Below are positions 35,950 to 45,511 of a DNA stretch of 64,000 bases, piece by piece (the first letter of the stretch is position 1; each line of letters begins with the position of its first letter). Made by a program: the position numbers and the translations under genes. Location: contig CAVRGW010000003.1 in the NCBI GenBank assembly GCA_963720885.1, positions 16,732 through 80,731 on the forward strand. Direction: 5' to 3'. This DNA comes from DATLLN01 sp963720885 (GTDB lineage Bacteria; Actinomycetota; Thermoleophilia; Gaiellales; JAICJC01). The notes under the pieces were generated by a model that worked only from the letters and a program-made list of their open reading frames with translations, did no database searches and was not told where the DNA came from.

Positions 35950-38451
35950 ATGGTGATCACCATCGACGGGCCGGCCGGCGCCGGCAAGAGCACCGTGGCG
36001 CGCCTGGTCGCCGAGCGTCTGGGGCTGCGCTATGTGGACACCGGCGCGATGTACCGCGAGCTGACGGCGGTGGCGCTCGACCGCGGGACGAACCTGAACG
36101 ACGGCGAGTCGCTGGCCGCGCTGGTGGGCGAGCCGGCCCCCGAGGGCGCCGACCTGCGGGCCGAGGTCGTCTCGCAGAACGTCAGCGCCGTGTCCCGCCA
36201 CCCGCAGGTGCGGTCGCGGATGCGCGCCCGACAGCGCGAGCTGGCCGAGGACGCGGTGCTGGAGGGCCGCGACACCGGGTCGGTCGTCCGGCCGGACGCC
36301 GACATCAAGGTGTTCCTCGTCGCCTCTGCGGACGTGCGGGCGACGCGGCGCGCGGCCGACCTCGGCGCGGACGACGTCGACGCCGTCCGCGCGTCGATCG
36401 TCGAGCGCGACAGCCTGGACAGCGAGCAGTCGGCGCCGGCGCCCGACGCGACGGTGATCGACACGGCCGACCTGACCGCCGAGCAGGTCGCGGAGCGGAT
36501 CGTCTCGATCGCCAGGCCATCACACCGCGAGCCGGTACCCGGCGACACCTTCTGGCGCGTCGTGCGGCCCTGGGCCGGGCCGCTCTTCAAGGGCGGGCTG
36601 CGGATCCGCGTGCGAGGCGTCGAGAACGTGCCTCGGTCGGGCCCCCTGCTGCTGGTCGCCAACCATCAGTCGCTGTGGGACATCCCCGCGATCGGTGCGG
36701 CCCAGCCGCGGGCCATCCGCTACATGGCCAAGTCGGAGCTGTTCAAGGTGCGGCCGTTCGGCGCGTTCCTGCGGATGGGCGGGACGTTCGCCGTCCGCCG
36801 GGGCGAGGCCGATCGGGAGGCGCTGCGCACGGTGCACGAGACGCTCGAGCACGGCGGCTGCGTCGGCATCTTCATCCAGGGTCACCGGCAGGAGGGCTTT
36901 GAGGAGGCCAAGGCCGGGGCCGGGCGGATGGCCGTGGTCGAGGACGCGGACGTGGTGCCGGTCGCGATCCGCAGCCGAGGATGGCGCCCCGGCCGGACGA
37001 TCTCGCTGGCGTTCGGCCCGCCCCGCCGGTACCAGCGCGGCGACCGCAAGGCCTCGCAGGCGTACCGCGAGACGGCCGACGCGCTGATGGCCGAGATCCA
37101 CGAGCTGTACGAGCTGTCGGGGTCGAGTGCCGCCGACTCCGGGCCGATCGCCGGCGTCGTGGCGGTCGTCGGCTTCCCCAACGCCGGCAAGTCGACGCTG
37201 GTCAACCGGCTGACGTCGTCCCGCCGCGCCGTCGTCCACGAGACGCCGGGCGTCACCCGCGACCGCACCGAGGCCGTCTGCGAGTGGAGCGGCCGGCGGT
37301 TTCTGCTGGTCGACACGGGCGGCCTGGATGCGGGGGACGAGTCGCCCCTCCAGGCCCAGGTGGCGGCACAGGCGCGGATCGCCGTCGAGGAGGCCGACCT
37401 CGTGCTGCTGGTGATCGACGCCGCAGCCGGGCTGGCCGCCGGCGATCAGGAGATCGCCCAGATCCTGCGCCGCTCGCGGACGCCGGTGGTGATCGTCGCG
37501 AACAAGGTGGACGACGCCAAGGGCGAGGCCGCCGCGCTCGAGCTGCACTCGCTGGGGCTTGGCGATCCGGTGATGGTCTCGGCGCTCCACGGCCGGGCGA
37601 TCGGCGACCTGCTGGACGACATCGTCGAGCGGCTCGACCAGATCGCTCCGGAGGCGCGGCCGGTGATCGACGAGGACGAGATCCGCGTCGCCATCCTCGG
37701 CCGTCCCAACGTCGGCAAGTCGTCGCTGATGAACGCGATCCTCGGGCGCGAGCGGGTGGTCGTCGCCGACCAGCCGGGGACGACCCGCGACACCGTCGAC
37801 ACGCCGTTCGTCCGCGGCGACACGCGGTTCCGGCTGATCGACACGGCCGGCCTGCGGCGCAAGCGCAAGCACCGGCAGGGGATCGAGTACTACAGCGAGG
37901 TGCGCGCGCTGCAGGCGGTCGACCGGGCCGACGTCGCACTGGTGCTGATCGACTCGTCCGAGGGCATCACGGACGGCGACCTGGCCGTCGCCGAGAGGGC
38001 GCGGAAGGCGAGCTGCGCCACCCTGATCGTGCTGTCCAAGTGGGACATCTCGACGGTTACGGTGGACGACGTCCGCGAGCGGCTGGGCGACCGGCTGCGC
38101 CAGCGGCCGTCGATGGTGACGACATCTGCGCTGACCGGCCGCAATGTCGATCGGCTGCTGGACGCCGTGGAAGAGCTGTTCGTGCGCTACACGTCGCGTA
38201 TCGGCACGGGGCCGCTGAACCGTGCGATGGAGGAGATCACGTCCCGCCGGGAGCCGCCGCGCAAGGGCCGCAGGCGGCTCAACCTGCTGTATGCGACCCA
38301 GTACCAGACACGGCCGCCGCGATTTCGTATCGTTGTCAACGACCGCACGTTGATCACCCGTGACTACGCCTACTTCGTCGAGAACCAACTGCGCGACCGG
38401 CTCAACCTGGAGGGCTGTCCGCTGATCATCGACTTCCAGAGCCGGTCGTGA
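35950..38451 (+). CDS. Cytidylate kinase - PlsC acyltransferase - Der GTPase triple fusion
   Basis: One uninterrupted 833-aa frame carries three housekeeping proteins. Residues 1-195: cytidylate kinase (P-loop GPAGAGKS 7-14, VDTGAMYRELT, LEGRDTGSVVRPDA). Residues 200-395: 1-acyl-glycerol-3-phosphate acyltransferase (NHQSLWD, catalytic H239 and D244; FIQGHRQEGF). Residues 400-833: Der/EngA, with tandem G1 loops GFPNAGKS (from 408) and GRPNVGKS (from 584) and the C-terminal KH-like domain ending IIDFQSRS. All motifs look functional. Linker residues near 396-402 are short. It makes CDP/dCDP, phosphatidate and 50S-assembly activity in one chain. GTG of gpsA overlaps its stop. Confidence 0.93.
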   Translation: MVITIDGPAGAGKSTVARLVAERLGLRYVDTGAMYRELTAVALDRGTNLNDGESLAALVGEPAPEGADLRAEVVSQNVSAVSRHPQVRSRMRARQRELAEDAVLEGRDTGSVVRPDADIKVFLVASADVRATRRAADLGADDVDAVRASIVERDSLDSEQSAPAPDATVIDTADLTAEQVAERIVSIARPSHREPVPGDTFWRVVRPWAGPLFKGGLRIRVRGVENVPRSGPLLLVANHQSLWDIPAIGAAQPRAIRYMAKSELFKVRPFGAFLRMGGTFAVRRGEADREALRTVHETLEHGGCVGIFIQGHRQEGFEEAKAGAGRMAVVEDADVVPVAIRSRGWRPGRTISLAFGPPRRYQRGDRKASQAYRETADALMAEIHELYELSGSSAADSGPIAGVVAVVGFPNAGKSTLVNRLTSSRRAVVHETPGVTRDRTEAVCEWSGRRFLLVDTGGLDAGDESPLQAQVAAQARIAVEEADLVLLVIDAAAGLAAGDQEIAQILRRSRTPVVIVANKVDDAKGEAAALELHSLGLGDPVMVSALHGRAIGDLLDDIVERLDQIAPEARPVIDEDEIRVAILGRPNVGKSSLMNAILGRERVVVADQPGTTRDTVDTPFVRGDTRFRLIDTAGLRRKRKHRQGIEYYSEVRALQAVDRADVALVLIDSSEGITDGDLAVAERARKASCATLIVLSKWDISTVTVDDVRERLGDRLRQRPSMVTTSALTGRNVDRLLDAVEELFVRYTSRIGTGPLNRAMEEITSRREPPRKGRRRLNLLYATQYQTRPPRFRIVVNDRTLITRDYAYFVENQLRDRLNLEGCPLIIDFQSRS

Positions 38452-39434
38452 GGGCAGTCCTGATCGGGGGCGGGACATGGGGCACCGCCGTGGCCCGGCT
38501 GTTGGCGCGCGGCGGCCACCGCACGACGCTCGCCTGCCGGGATGCCTCGCAGGCCGAGATGATCACCCGCCGGCACCGTAACCCGCGCTACCTCTACGAC
38601 ATCGAGCTTCCGCCCGACCTGGACGCGTCGGCCATCGACCAGACGTCGTTCGACGGCGCCGAGCTGGTGGCCCTGGCCGTGCCCAGCCGGGCGTTCGCTG
38701 CGACGGTCGCGTCGGTCGCCGAGCGGCTGCCGCAGGACGCGGTGCTGCTCTCGCTGACCAAGGGCCTCGATCCCGGAGACCGCCGGCGGATGAGCGAGAT
38801 CCTGGCGGAGGTGGCGCCGCCCGAGCGGATCGCCGTGCTCTCCGGGCCGAACCACGCGGAGGAGGTCGCCCGCGACCTGCCGACCGCGTCCGTGCTGGCG
38901 AGCTCCGACGCCGAGCTGGCGCGGCGCCTGCAGGGCGTGTTCGCCGGGCCGACGCTGCGCGTCTACACCTCGAGCGACGTGGTCGGCGTCGAGCTGTGCG
39001 CCGCGGCCAAGAACGTGGTCGCCCTGGCCGCCGGAGCGTCGGACGGCCTCGGCTTCGGCGACAACGCCAAGGCCGCAATCATCACCCGGGGGATGGCCGA
39101 GATGGCGCGGCTGGGGTCGGCATTCGGCGCGCAGCAGCGCACATACTCCGGGCTCGCCGGCATGGGCGATCTGATCGCCACCTGCACGTCGCGGCACTCG
39201 CGCAACCGGCGCGCCGGTGAGCTCCTGGCAAGCGGCGTGCCGGCCGACTGGATCGAGCGGGAGCTCGGCCAGGTAGCCGAGGGCCTGTCCACGGTACCCG
39301 CCCTGCGGAGCATCGGTGAGACCCGCGGTCTCGAGCTGCCGATCACCTGCGCCGTCTGCGCCGTGGCCTGGGAGGGCAAGACGATGCTCGAAGCGCTGGC
39401 CGACCTGATGGCGCGCGAGCCGACCGAGGAGTGA
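38448..39434 (+). CDS. gpsA: Glycerol-3-phosphate dehydrogenase [NAD(P)+]
   Basis: Makes sn-glycerol 3-phosphate for phospholipid synthesis. The cofactor loop GGGTWGTAVARLLA is at the N-terminus; LSGPNHAEEVARDLPTA, AAKNVVALAAGASDGLGFGDNAKAAI (catalytic lysine) and GLAGMGDLIATCTS follow. 328 aa. Starts GTG inside the Der stop (GTGA). It fits with the PlsC domain just upstream: both feed phosphatidic acid synthesis. Confidence 0.95.
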   Translation: MRAVLIGGGTWGTAVARLLARGGHRTTLACRDASQAEMITRRHRNPRYLYDIELPPDLDASAIDQTSFDGAELVALAVPSRAFAATVASVAERLPQDAVLLSLTKGLDPGDRRRMSEILAEVAPPERIAVLSGPNHAEEVARDLPTASVLASSDAELARRLQGVFAGPTLRVYTSSDVVGVELCAAAKNVVALAAGASDGLGFGDNAKAAIITRGMAEMARLGSAFGAQQRTYSGLAGMGDLIATCTSRHSRNRRAGELLASGVPADWIERELGQVAEGLSTVPALRSIGETRGLELPITCAVCAVAWEGKTMLEALADLMAREPTEE

Positions 39435-39450
39435 GCACCGGGGGATCATC

Positions 39451-39456
39451 TACAGT
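39451..39456 (+). promoter_or_regulatory. TAnnnT -10 element, leaderless
   Basis: TACAGT, 7 nt before the metK ATG. A GAGGG tract within the 7 nt could also act in a leadered message. Confidence 0.35.
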
Positions 39457-39463
39457 CTGAGGG

Positions 39464-40705
39464 ATGAACGAGTTTCTGTTCACCTCGGAGTCGGTGACCG
39501 AGGGTCATCCGGACAAGGTGGCCGACCAGATCTCGGATGGCGTGCTGGATGCCGTCCTGTCGGAGGACCCGCGGGGACGCGTCGCCTGCGAGGTGCTCTG
39601 CACCACCGGGCTGGTCGTCGTCGCCGGCGAGATCACCACGGATGCCTACGTCGACATCCCGCGGATCGTCCGCGAGGTGGTCGGCGACATCGGCTACACG
39701 AACTCGGATCTGGGCTTCGATGCCGCCACCTGCGGGGTGGTGGTTGCGCTCGACGAGCAGTCGCCCGACATCCGCCGCGGAGTCGACTCCTCGTACGAGG
39801 AGCAGCACGCCGAGTCGGAGTCCGACGCCGACGCCCAGGGCGCCGGTGACCAGGGGATGATGTTCGGCTATGCGTCGCGCGAGACGGAGACGCTGATGCC
39901 GCTGCCGGTGACCCTGGCGCATCGGATCACCGAGCGGCTCGCGTCGGTGCGCAAGACCGGCGTTGTCGACTACCTGCGGCCGGACGGCAAGGCCCAGGTG
40001 ACCGTCCGCTACCGCGAGGACGGCGGCCGGCTGGTGCCGCTGGGCATCGAACGATTGCTGGTCTCGACCCAGCACCACCCGGACGTCCATGATGAGGCGC
40101 GGATTCGGGAGGACATCGTCGAGCACGTGCTGCGCCCGGTCGTTCAGGGACCGCTGTGTGCGCACGACCGGTTCCAGGATCCCGGCTTCGTGCTGGTCAA
40201 CCCGACCGGCCGGTTCGTGACCGGCGGTCCGATGGGCGACACCGGTCTGACCGGCCGCAAGATCATCGTCGACACCTATGGCGGCTCCGCCCGCCACGGC
40301 GGCGGTGCTTTCTCGGGCAAGGATCCGTCGAAGGTCGATCGTTCCGCCTCCTATGCGATGCGCTGGGTGGCCAAGAACGTGGTCGCCGCGGATCTGGCCG
40401 ACCGGGCCGAGGTGCAGGTCGCCTACGCGATCGGCGTGGCGCACCCGGTATCGGTGTCCGTCGAGACGTTCGGCACCGAGCGCGTCGGCCGGGCGACGAT
40501 CGAGCAGGCGGTGCGCGACGTGTTCGACCTGCGGCCCGCGGCGATCATCCGAGAGCTCGACCTGCTGCGGCCCGTCTACCGCGCGACAGCGACCTACGGC
40601 CATTTCGGCCGCGAGCTGGGCGGCTTCACGTGGGAGCGCACCGACCGCGTCGGACCCCTGCGCGAGGCGTGCGGGCTCGGGGAGCCCGAGCCGGTCCGCG
40701 CCTGA
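39464..40705 (+). CDS. metK: S-adenosylmethionine synthase
   Basis: Makes SAM from methionine and ATP. ESVTEGHPDKVADQISD, GAGDQGMMFGYA, GGPMGDTGLTGRKIIVDTYGG and GGGAFSGKDPSKVDRS are complete. 413 aa. A Glu/Asp-rich stretch (SSYEEQHAESESDADAQG) precedes GAGDQG, as in other actinobacterial enzymes. It is followed directly by priA, the usual metK-priA order. Confidence 0.97.
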   Translation: MNEFLFTSESVTEGHPDKVADQISDGVLDAVLSEDPRGRVACEVLCTTGLVVVAGEITTDAYVDIPRIVREVVGDIGYTNSDLGFDAATCGVVVALDEQSPDIRRGVDSSYEEQHAESESDADAQGAGDQGMMFGYASRETETLMPLPVTLAHRITERLASVRKTGVVDYLRPDGKAQVTVRYREDGGRLVPLGIERLLVSTQHHPDVHDEARIREDIVEHVLRPVVQGPLCAHDRFQDPGFVLVNPTGRFVTGGPMGDTGLTGRKIIVDTYGGSARHGGGAFSGKDPSKVDRSASYAMRWVAKNVVAADLADRAEVQVAYAIGVAHPVSVSVETFGTERVGRATIEQAVRDVFDLRPAAIIRELDLLRPVYRATATYGHFGRELGGFTWERTDRVGPLREACGLGEPEPVRA

Positions 40706-42640
40706 TCGCGCGCGTTCAGCCGCTGGTCACCGCCCGGTCGGTCGACCGGACGTTCGACTACGGCGTGCCCGAGGGCCTCGAGCTGGAGTCCGGATCGCGG
40801 GTGCTCGTGCCGCTCGGAGCGCGCCAGGTCGACGGCGTGGTGGTCGCCGTTGCCGAGGGTGACGACAACGAACTGAAGCCGATCGATGAGGTGATCGGCC
40901 GTGTGCCGCCTGCCCTGCTCGAGCTGGCCGTGTGGATGGCCGACGAGTACGGTTCGACGCTGGCCAGGGCGCTTGCGCTCGTCATCCCGCCGCGGCCACC
41001 GAAGCGGAAGCTGAAGGCGCGCGACGACTTCCCTGACCCCGACGTTGCGATCGTGCGCCGGCTGACCGACGCGCAGCGCGCCGCCGTCGCGGGTTGTCTG
41101 GAGGCGGCGGCGGCGGGCGAGCGCGAGGTGCTGCTGCACGGCGTCACCGGGTCTGGCAAGACCGAGGTCTACCTGGCGGTGATCGAGCGCGCACTGGAGC
41201 AGGGCCGGGGCGCCGTTGTGCTGGTGCCCGAGATCGCGCTCACGCCGCAGACAGCCGGCCGGTTCGTCGCCCGGTTCGGCGACACCGTCGCCGTGCTGCA
41301 CAGCGCGCTGACGCCGGCCCGCAGGGGTGCGGAGCACGCGCGGATCGCGGCGGGCGAGGCGCGCGCTGGTGGTCGGCGCCCGCTCTGCGGTGTTCGCCGC
41401 GGTGCCCGACCTGGGCGTGATCGTGATCGACGAGGAGCACGACGGGTCGTACAAGCACGAGTCTGATCCGCGGTACGACGCCCGGCGGGTGGCGGCCAAG
41501 CGCGCCCGCATCGAGGGTGCGATCGCGATCTACGGCAGCGCGACGCCCCGGCCGGAGGCGTGGCAGGGGATCCGCCGCCGGCTTGAGCTGCCCGCCCGGA
41601 TCGGCGGCCTGCTGCCCCGGGTCGAGATCGTCGACCTGCGGCGGGACGGCGGGTATCCGTTCACGCGGCCGCTGCTCGACGCGCTGGCCGGGCTCGATGA
41701 CGGCGGCGGCCGGGCGATTCTGCTTCAGAACCGGCGGGGCGCCGCGGCGGCGCTGCACTGCCGGACGTGCGCCCGGTCGTGGCGCTGCCCGCGCTGTGAC
41801 GTGTCGCTCGTGCTCCACGGGCGCGCGCTGCTGGTCTGCCACCACTGTGGGCTGCGCGAGCGGGCGCCGGCTGCCTGCCCCGCCTGCGGATCGGTCGACC
41901 TGGCGCGGATCGGTGCCGGCACCGAGCGCGTCGAGCTCGATCTGGTCGAGCGGTTCCCGCGCCTCGAGGTGCTGCGCCTGGACGCCGACGTCGCGTCGCG
42001 GGCGGGCGAGCCGGCAGCGACGCTCGACCGGTTTCGCGCCGCCGAGCGGGCGGTGCTGGTCGGCACGCAGATCGTCGCCAAGGGCCACGACGTCCCCGGC
42101 GTCGAGCTGGCTGCCGTGCTGGACGCCGAGACGGGGTTGGCCGTACCCGACTTCCGCGCCGAAGAGCGGACGTTCGCGCTGCTGACGCAGCTTGCCGGCC
42201 GGCCGGGTCGCCCCGGCGACGAGCGGGGGAGGGTGATCATCCAGGCATGGGAGCCGGACGGCCGCCCGGTCGCGCTGGCCGCCCGCCACGCCGTCGGCGA
42301 GTTCCTGGACGGCGAGCTCGAGCGCCGCGCCGAGCTGGGCTACCCGCCGTACCGGCGGCTGGTGCGGCTGCTGGTCACGGCGCCGGAGACGGACGTCGCG
42401 CAGGGCGTCGCCGAGGCGCTGGAGGCGGCGGCCCGTCCGGTGCTGGACGGGGATGCGCTGCTCGGGCCGGCGCCGATCGGCCGGCTCCGCGACCGCGCGC
42501 GCAGCCACCTGCTGGTGAAGACGCTCGATCCGCGTCGCACCGCGGTCGTGTTCCGCGGCTTGCTGCGCGATCTGGCGCCGGACATGCGCCGGGCGGACGC
42601 CACGGCCGTCGTCGACGTCGATCCGCAGACGCTCGGCTAG
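40702..42640 (+). CDS. priA: Primosomal protein N' (PriA), one frameshift
   Basis: Restarts collapsed replication forks. The N-terminal DNA-binding region starts RVQPLVTARSVDRTFDYGVPEG; helicase motif I is GVTGSGKT, and DEEHDGSYKHE (motif II) lies after a frame break near 41360, where GEARA / LVVGARSAVFAA must join. The zinc-binding cluster (CRTCARSW, CPRCDVS, CHHCGL, CPACGS) has all eight cysteines, and motif V (GTQIVAKGHD) is present. No ATG/GTG is available at the family start; CTG at 40702 overlapping the metK stop is the likely start. The break is probably a sequence error. Confidence 0.88.
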
Positions 42641-43125
42641 GGCACCTCGCCCGGCTTCGCCGGGCGGGTTGTCGTGCCGCCGTCCACGCAGGGGACGGTC
42701 GCCATCCACGGCCCGCTGCCCGACTGCTCGAACGTCGGTATCCCGAACGGGTCTTCGCCCCCCTGGCAGCCGCCGCCTCCGCCGCCGCCCAGCGACAGGA
42801 TCAGGACGAGGGCGATCACCCACCCGGAGGCCAGCCAAGCGCCGCTCCAGATCGCCCAGCTCTTGAGGAACCCACGCCGCTTCGGGCGTAGCTCGCCGGC
42901 GCGCAGGACGAGCGCCACGATCAGCGCGATCAGCGGCATGAAGAACGTCAGCAGCACCGCCAGCAGGGTCATGCCGCCCTCGTACGGCGGGTCGTCCTGT
43001 GCCTCCGCGGGCGTCGCCTGGTCAGGCGCCGCCGGTGTCTCGTCCGGCACCGGATAGGCGGCGCCGCACATCGGGCAGAAGACGTCGCCCTCGGCCCTGT
43101 CCGCACCGCACTTTCCGCAGTACAT
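42637..43125 (-). CDS. Zinc-ribbon membrane protein
   Basis: 162-aa protein with an N-terminal zinc ribbon (MYCGKCGADRAEGDVFCPMCG), a Pro/Ala/Asp linker, then two membrane helices (TLLAVLLTFFMPLIALIVALVLRAG and SGAWLASGWVIALVLILSL) and a Gly-rich external end. Function unknown; the layout is common in actinobacterial proteins of unknown role. Convergent with priA, overlapping its stop by 4 nt. Confidence 0.7.
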   Translation of the reverse strand: MYCGKCGADRAEGDVFCPMCGAAYPVPDETPAAPDQATPAEAQDDPPYEGGMTLLAVLLTFFMPLIALIVALVLRAGELRPKRRGFLKSWAIWSGAWLASGWVIALVLILSLGGGGGGGCQGGEDPFGIPTFEQSGSGPWMATVPCVDGGTTTRPAKPGEVP

Positions 43126-43154
43126 CGGCCAACACTACAGCCGCGGGTGGGGGA

Positions 43155-44675
43155 TCACACCAGCTCGTCGACCGAGTCCACGGTGGCGCTCTGTCGCGAC
43201 CAGAAGCGCCAGCCGCGCTGGCGGATGATGGCGCGCCCGCGCTGGAACTCGGTGCGGGTGATCGCACCGGACGCCAGCAATGCCAGCGGGAACGTCACCG
43301 CCATCGCGCCGCGCACCACGAGCCAGAGGATGCCGCTCTGAGGGATCAGCCATTCGGACGCAGCCAGGTAGATGGTGACCACCACGGCCACCCTGCCGAT
43401 CCGCGGCCAGTTGTAGTGCACCGGGTAGCTGCGCTGGGCGTTCCACCACCCGAGCCACAGCAGCACCGCGTAGCCGATGACGGTCGTGATGCCCGCCCCG
43501 ACGATGCCGTGCTCGGGGATGAACCAGAAGTTGAGACCAATGTTCAGCGCGGCCGCGAAGGTGCAGATGATCGGCGTCATCCGGGTCTTGCGGCTGACGG
43601 TGACGCCGATGTTGACGATCAGGTAGCAGCCGTACAGCACGATCCCGATCGCCAGCAGCGGCACCACCGGGATGGCGTCGAACGTCGACGACGGGAACGT
43701 CGCGCGGATGTAGGGCGGCGCCAGCAGCGAGATGCCGACCAGGCCCCAGCCCATCACCACCGACCAGTACGTCAGCACGCGGGCGTAGGTGATCTTCGCC
43801 TTGGCATCGCCCTCGGTGCCGCGTACCTGGTGGGCGTACGGCGCCCAGGCGGTCTGGAACGCGCCCATGATCATCGCCATCGCCATCGACACCCGGGCGG
43901 CGGCGGAGTAGGAGCCCAGCGCCTGGTGGCTGGCCAGCTGCTGCACCTGCAGCCGATCGGCGAGGTTGAGCGCCCAGAGCGCGATGTTGGCGGGCATCAG
44001 CGGCAGCGAGAACACCAGCAGCTCGCGGAGCACCGGCGTCTCGAAGCGGCGGAGGCCGACGGTCTCGCGGCGGGCGACGATCAGGATCGCATAGACGATC
44101 GCCGTGCCCGTGAAATTGCCGATCAGCAGCCCCAGCGCGCCGGTGTCGAACCAGACGACAAGCACGACCGTCACCACCGCCGTCAGGACGACGTTCAGGA
44201 GCGTGTACTGGACCCACGCCCGTGCCCGGCGCTCGATCCGGTAGACGCGCGCCATCACGTCGTAGTTCATCGAGATCCAGAGTCCGAACAGCCCTGCGTA
44301 GACGATGTCGTCGGACACCTCCAACGCATCGCCGATCGGCCCGCGCAGCAGGAAGCCGACGACCACGCCCGCCGTCGCCGCGACCATCACGAATGTGAAG
44401 ATGGTGTGGACGATCGGCGCCCACTCCCGCTGCTCGGTCTCGCCGATGGTGAACCGCGACATCGAGACGACGATCCCCATCCGCAGCAGGATCGACGCGA
44501 ACAGCACCGCGGCCAGCATCAGCTCGACGGTGCCGAACGCCGCCACCCCGGCGGCGTGCAGGTAGATCGGCACCAGCACGAACCCGAGCATCCGGGCCAG
44601 CACGCCACCGAACCCGTAGACCACGGACTGGCTGGCGAGCGACGCGATGCCCGTGGATTCGCGCGACGACTTCAT
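43155..44675 (-). CDS. Wzx-type polysaccharide flippase (MATE/MVF superfamily)
   Basis: Integral membrane protein of 506 aa with 12-14 hydrophobic helices. LASQSVVYGFGGVLARMLGFVLVPIYLH is the usual Wzx N-terminal signature; LADRLQVQQLASHQALGSYSAAARV is the conserved seventh-helix region. It would flip lipid-linked oligosaccharides, but no glycosyltransferase is next to it. Its ATG overlaps the stop of the sulfotransferase at 44672 (ATGA), so sulfotransferase genes and flippase are co-transcribed. Confidence 0.88.
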   Translation of the reverse strand: MKSSRESTGIASLASQSVVYGFGGVLARMLGFVLVPIYLHAAGVAAFGTVELMLAAVLFASILLRMGIVVSMSRFTIGETEQREWAPIVHTIFTFVMVAATAGVVVGFLLRGPIGDALEVSDDIVYAGLFGLWISMNYDVMARVYRIERRARAWVQYTLLNVVLTAVVTVVLVVWFDTGALGLLIGNFTGTAIVYAILIVARRETVGLRRFETPVLRELLVFSLPLMPANIALWALNLADRLQVQQLASHQALGSYSAAARVSMAMAMIMGAFQTAWAPYAHQVRGTEGDAKAKITYARVLTYWSVVMGWGLVGISLLAPPYIRATFPSSTFDAIPVVPLLAIGIVLYGCYLIVNIGVTVSRKTRMTPIICTFAAALNIGLNFWFIPEHGIVGAGITTVIGYAVLLWLGWWNAQRSYPVHYNWPRIGRVAVVVTIYLAASEWLIPQSGILWLVVRGAMAVTFPLALLASGAITRTEFQRGRAIIRQRGWRFWSRQSATVDSVDELV

Positions 44676-45511
44676 GCCAGGCGCGCCACGGTGGGGTCGG
44701 TGGGCGGCACCTGCCCGAGCCGGCGGATGCTGTACCCCCAGGCACGCGCATCGCCCTCGTAGAGGCGCTCCGCCAGATCGAGGTACACGCGCCGCGGCAG
44801 CGAGCGCTTGCGCGCCTGCCAGCCGGCGAAGTAGCCCTGGTTGACGTCACCGCGGGTGGTGCGATCGGTGGCGAAGTTGTCGGCGTTGACGCCGGACTCG
44901 ACCGACCGGCCTGGTGCATGGTCGTCCAGGCCGACGACCGCCAGGGCGCGTGCGACGGCCGCGTCGGGGTCGCTGACCAGCTGCTCGTAGCGCACGACGG
45001 CGACGTGGTCGAGCGACGGCAGGTCGCCGGCCAACGTCCGGTGCGCGATCGCCCAGTGGCGCAGAAGCTCGTGCGGCCGCGTGGCGCTCCACTTCTGGGT
45101 CGCGCCGGCGACGGCGACCGGGTGGCGGACGACCAGCACGAACCGTGCCTGTCCGGGAAACGTTGCCTGCAGGAAGCGCGTCATCAGCATGTTCGGCGGT
45201 GACTTCTCCAGCAGCACGCGGCGGGTGGTGTCCCAGTAGGGCGACCACGCGGCCATCAGCCGCTCGCGGCTGTCCGGCCCGGCAAGCGGGGATGCCTCCG
45301 TCAGGTGCGCCTCGCCGTGGAACGCGAACCGCCCGGCCTGGCGCCCCGGGCTGACCACCGGGTAGACGTCCTGGAGATGCTGGCCCTCGTCGGCCGGCGC
45401 GCCCGTGTCGGCGAAGCCGCTGACCTGAGGGTGCTCGGCCAGCAGGCGGGCGAGCATGGTCGTCCCGCTGCGATGCAGGCCGCCGACGAACAGGATCAGC
45501 TGGTCGCTCAC
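44672..45511 (-). CDS. Sulfotransferase (copy 1)
   Basis: PAPS-dependent sulfotransferase family. The 5'-phosphosulfate loop is GGLHRSGTTMLARLLAEHP near residues 10-28; the 3'-phosphate region is VVRHPVAVAGATQKWS with RYEQLVSDPD downstream. 279 aa. It is a tandem paralogue of the next gene: both carry an EGQHLQDVYP / EGQHNQSVYP motif and a WSxYWDTxRxxLxEKSPPN block. GTG start at 45511 overlaps the stop of its paralogue. Likely sulfates an extracellular glycan or lipid. Confidence 0.85.
   Translation of the reverse strand: MSDQLILFVGGLHRSGTTMLARLLAEHPQVSGFADTGAPADEGQHLQDVYPVVSPGRQAGRFAFHGEAHLTEASPLAGPDSRERLMAAWSPYWDTTRRVLLEKSPPNMLMTRFLQATFPGQARFVLVVRHPVAVAGATQKWSATRPHELLRHWAIAHRTLAGDLPSLDHVAVVRYEQLVSDPDAAVARALAVVGLDDHAPGRSVESGVNADNFATDRTTRGDVNQGYFAGWQARKRSLPRRVYLDLAERLYEGDARAWGYSIRRLGQVPPTDPTVARLA

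Noticed and set aside
36520..38478. A 652-codon minus-strand open frame opposite the cmk fusion
   Set aside because: Same reason: the plus strand holds complete PlsC and Der motifs.
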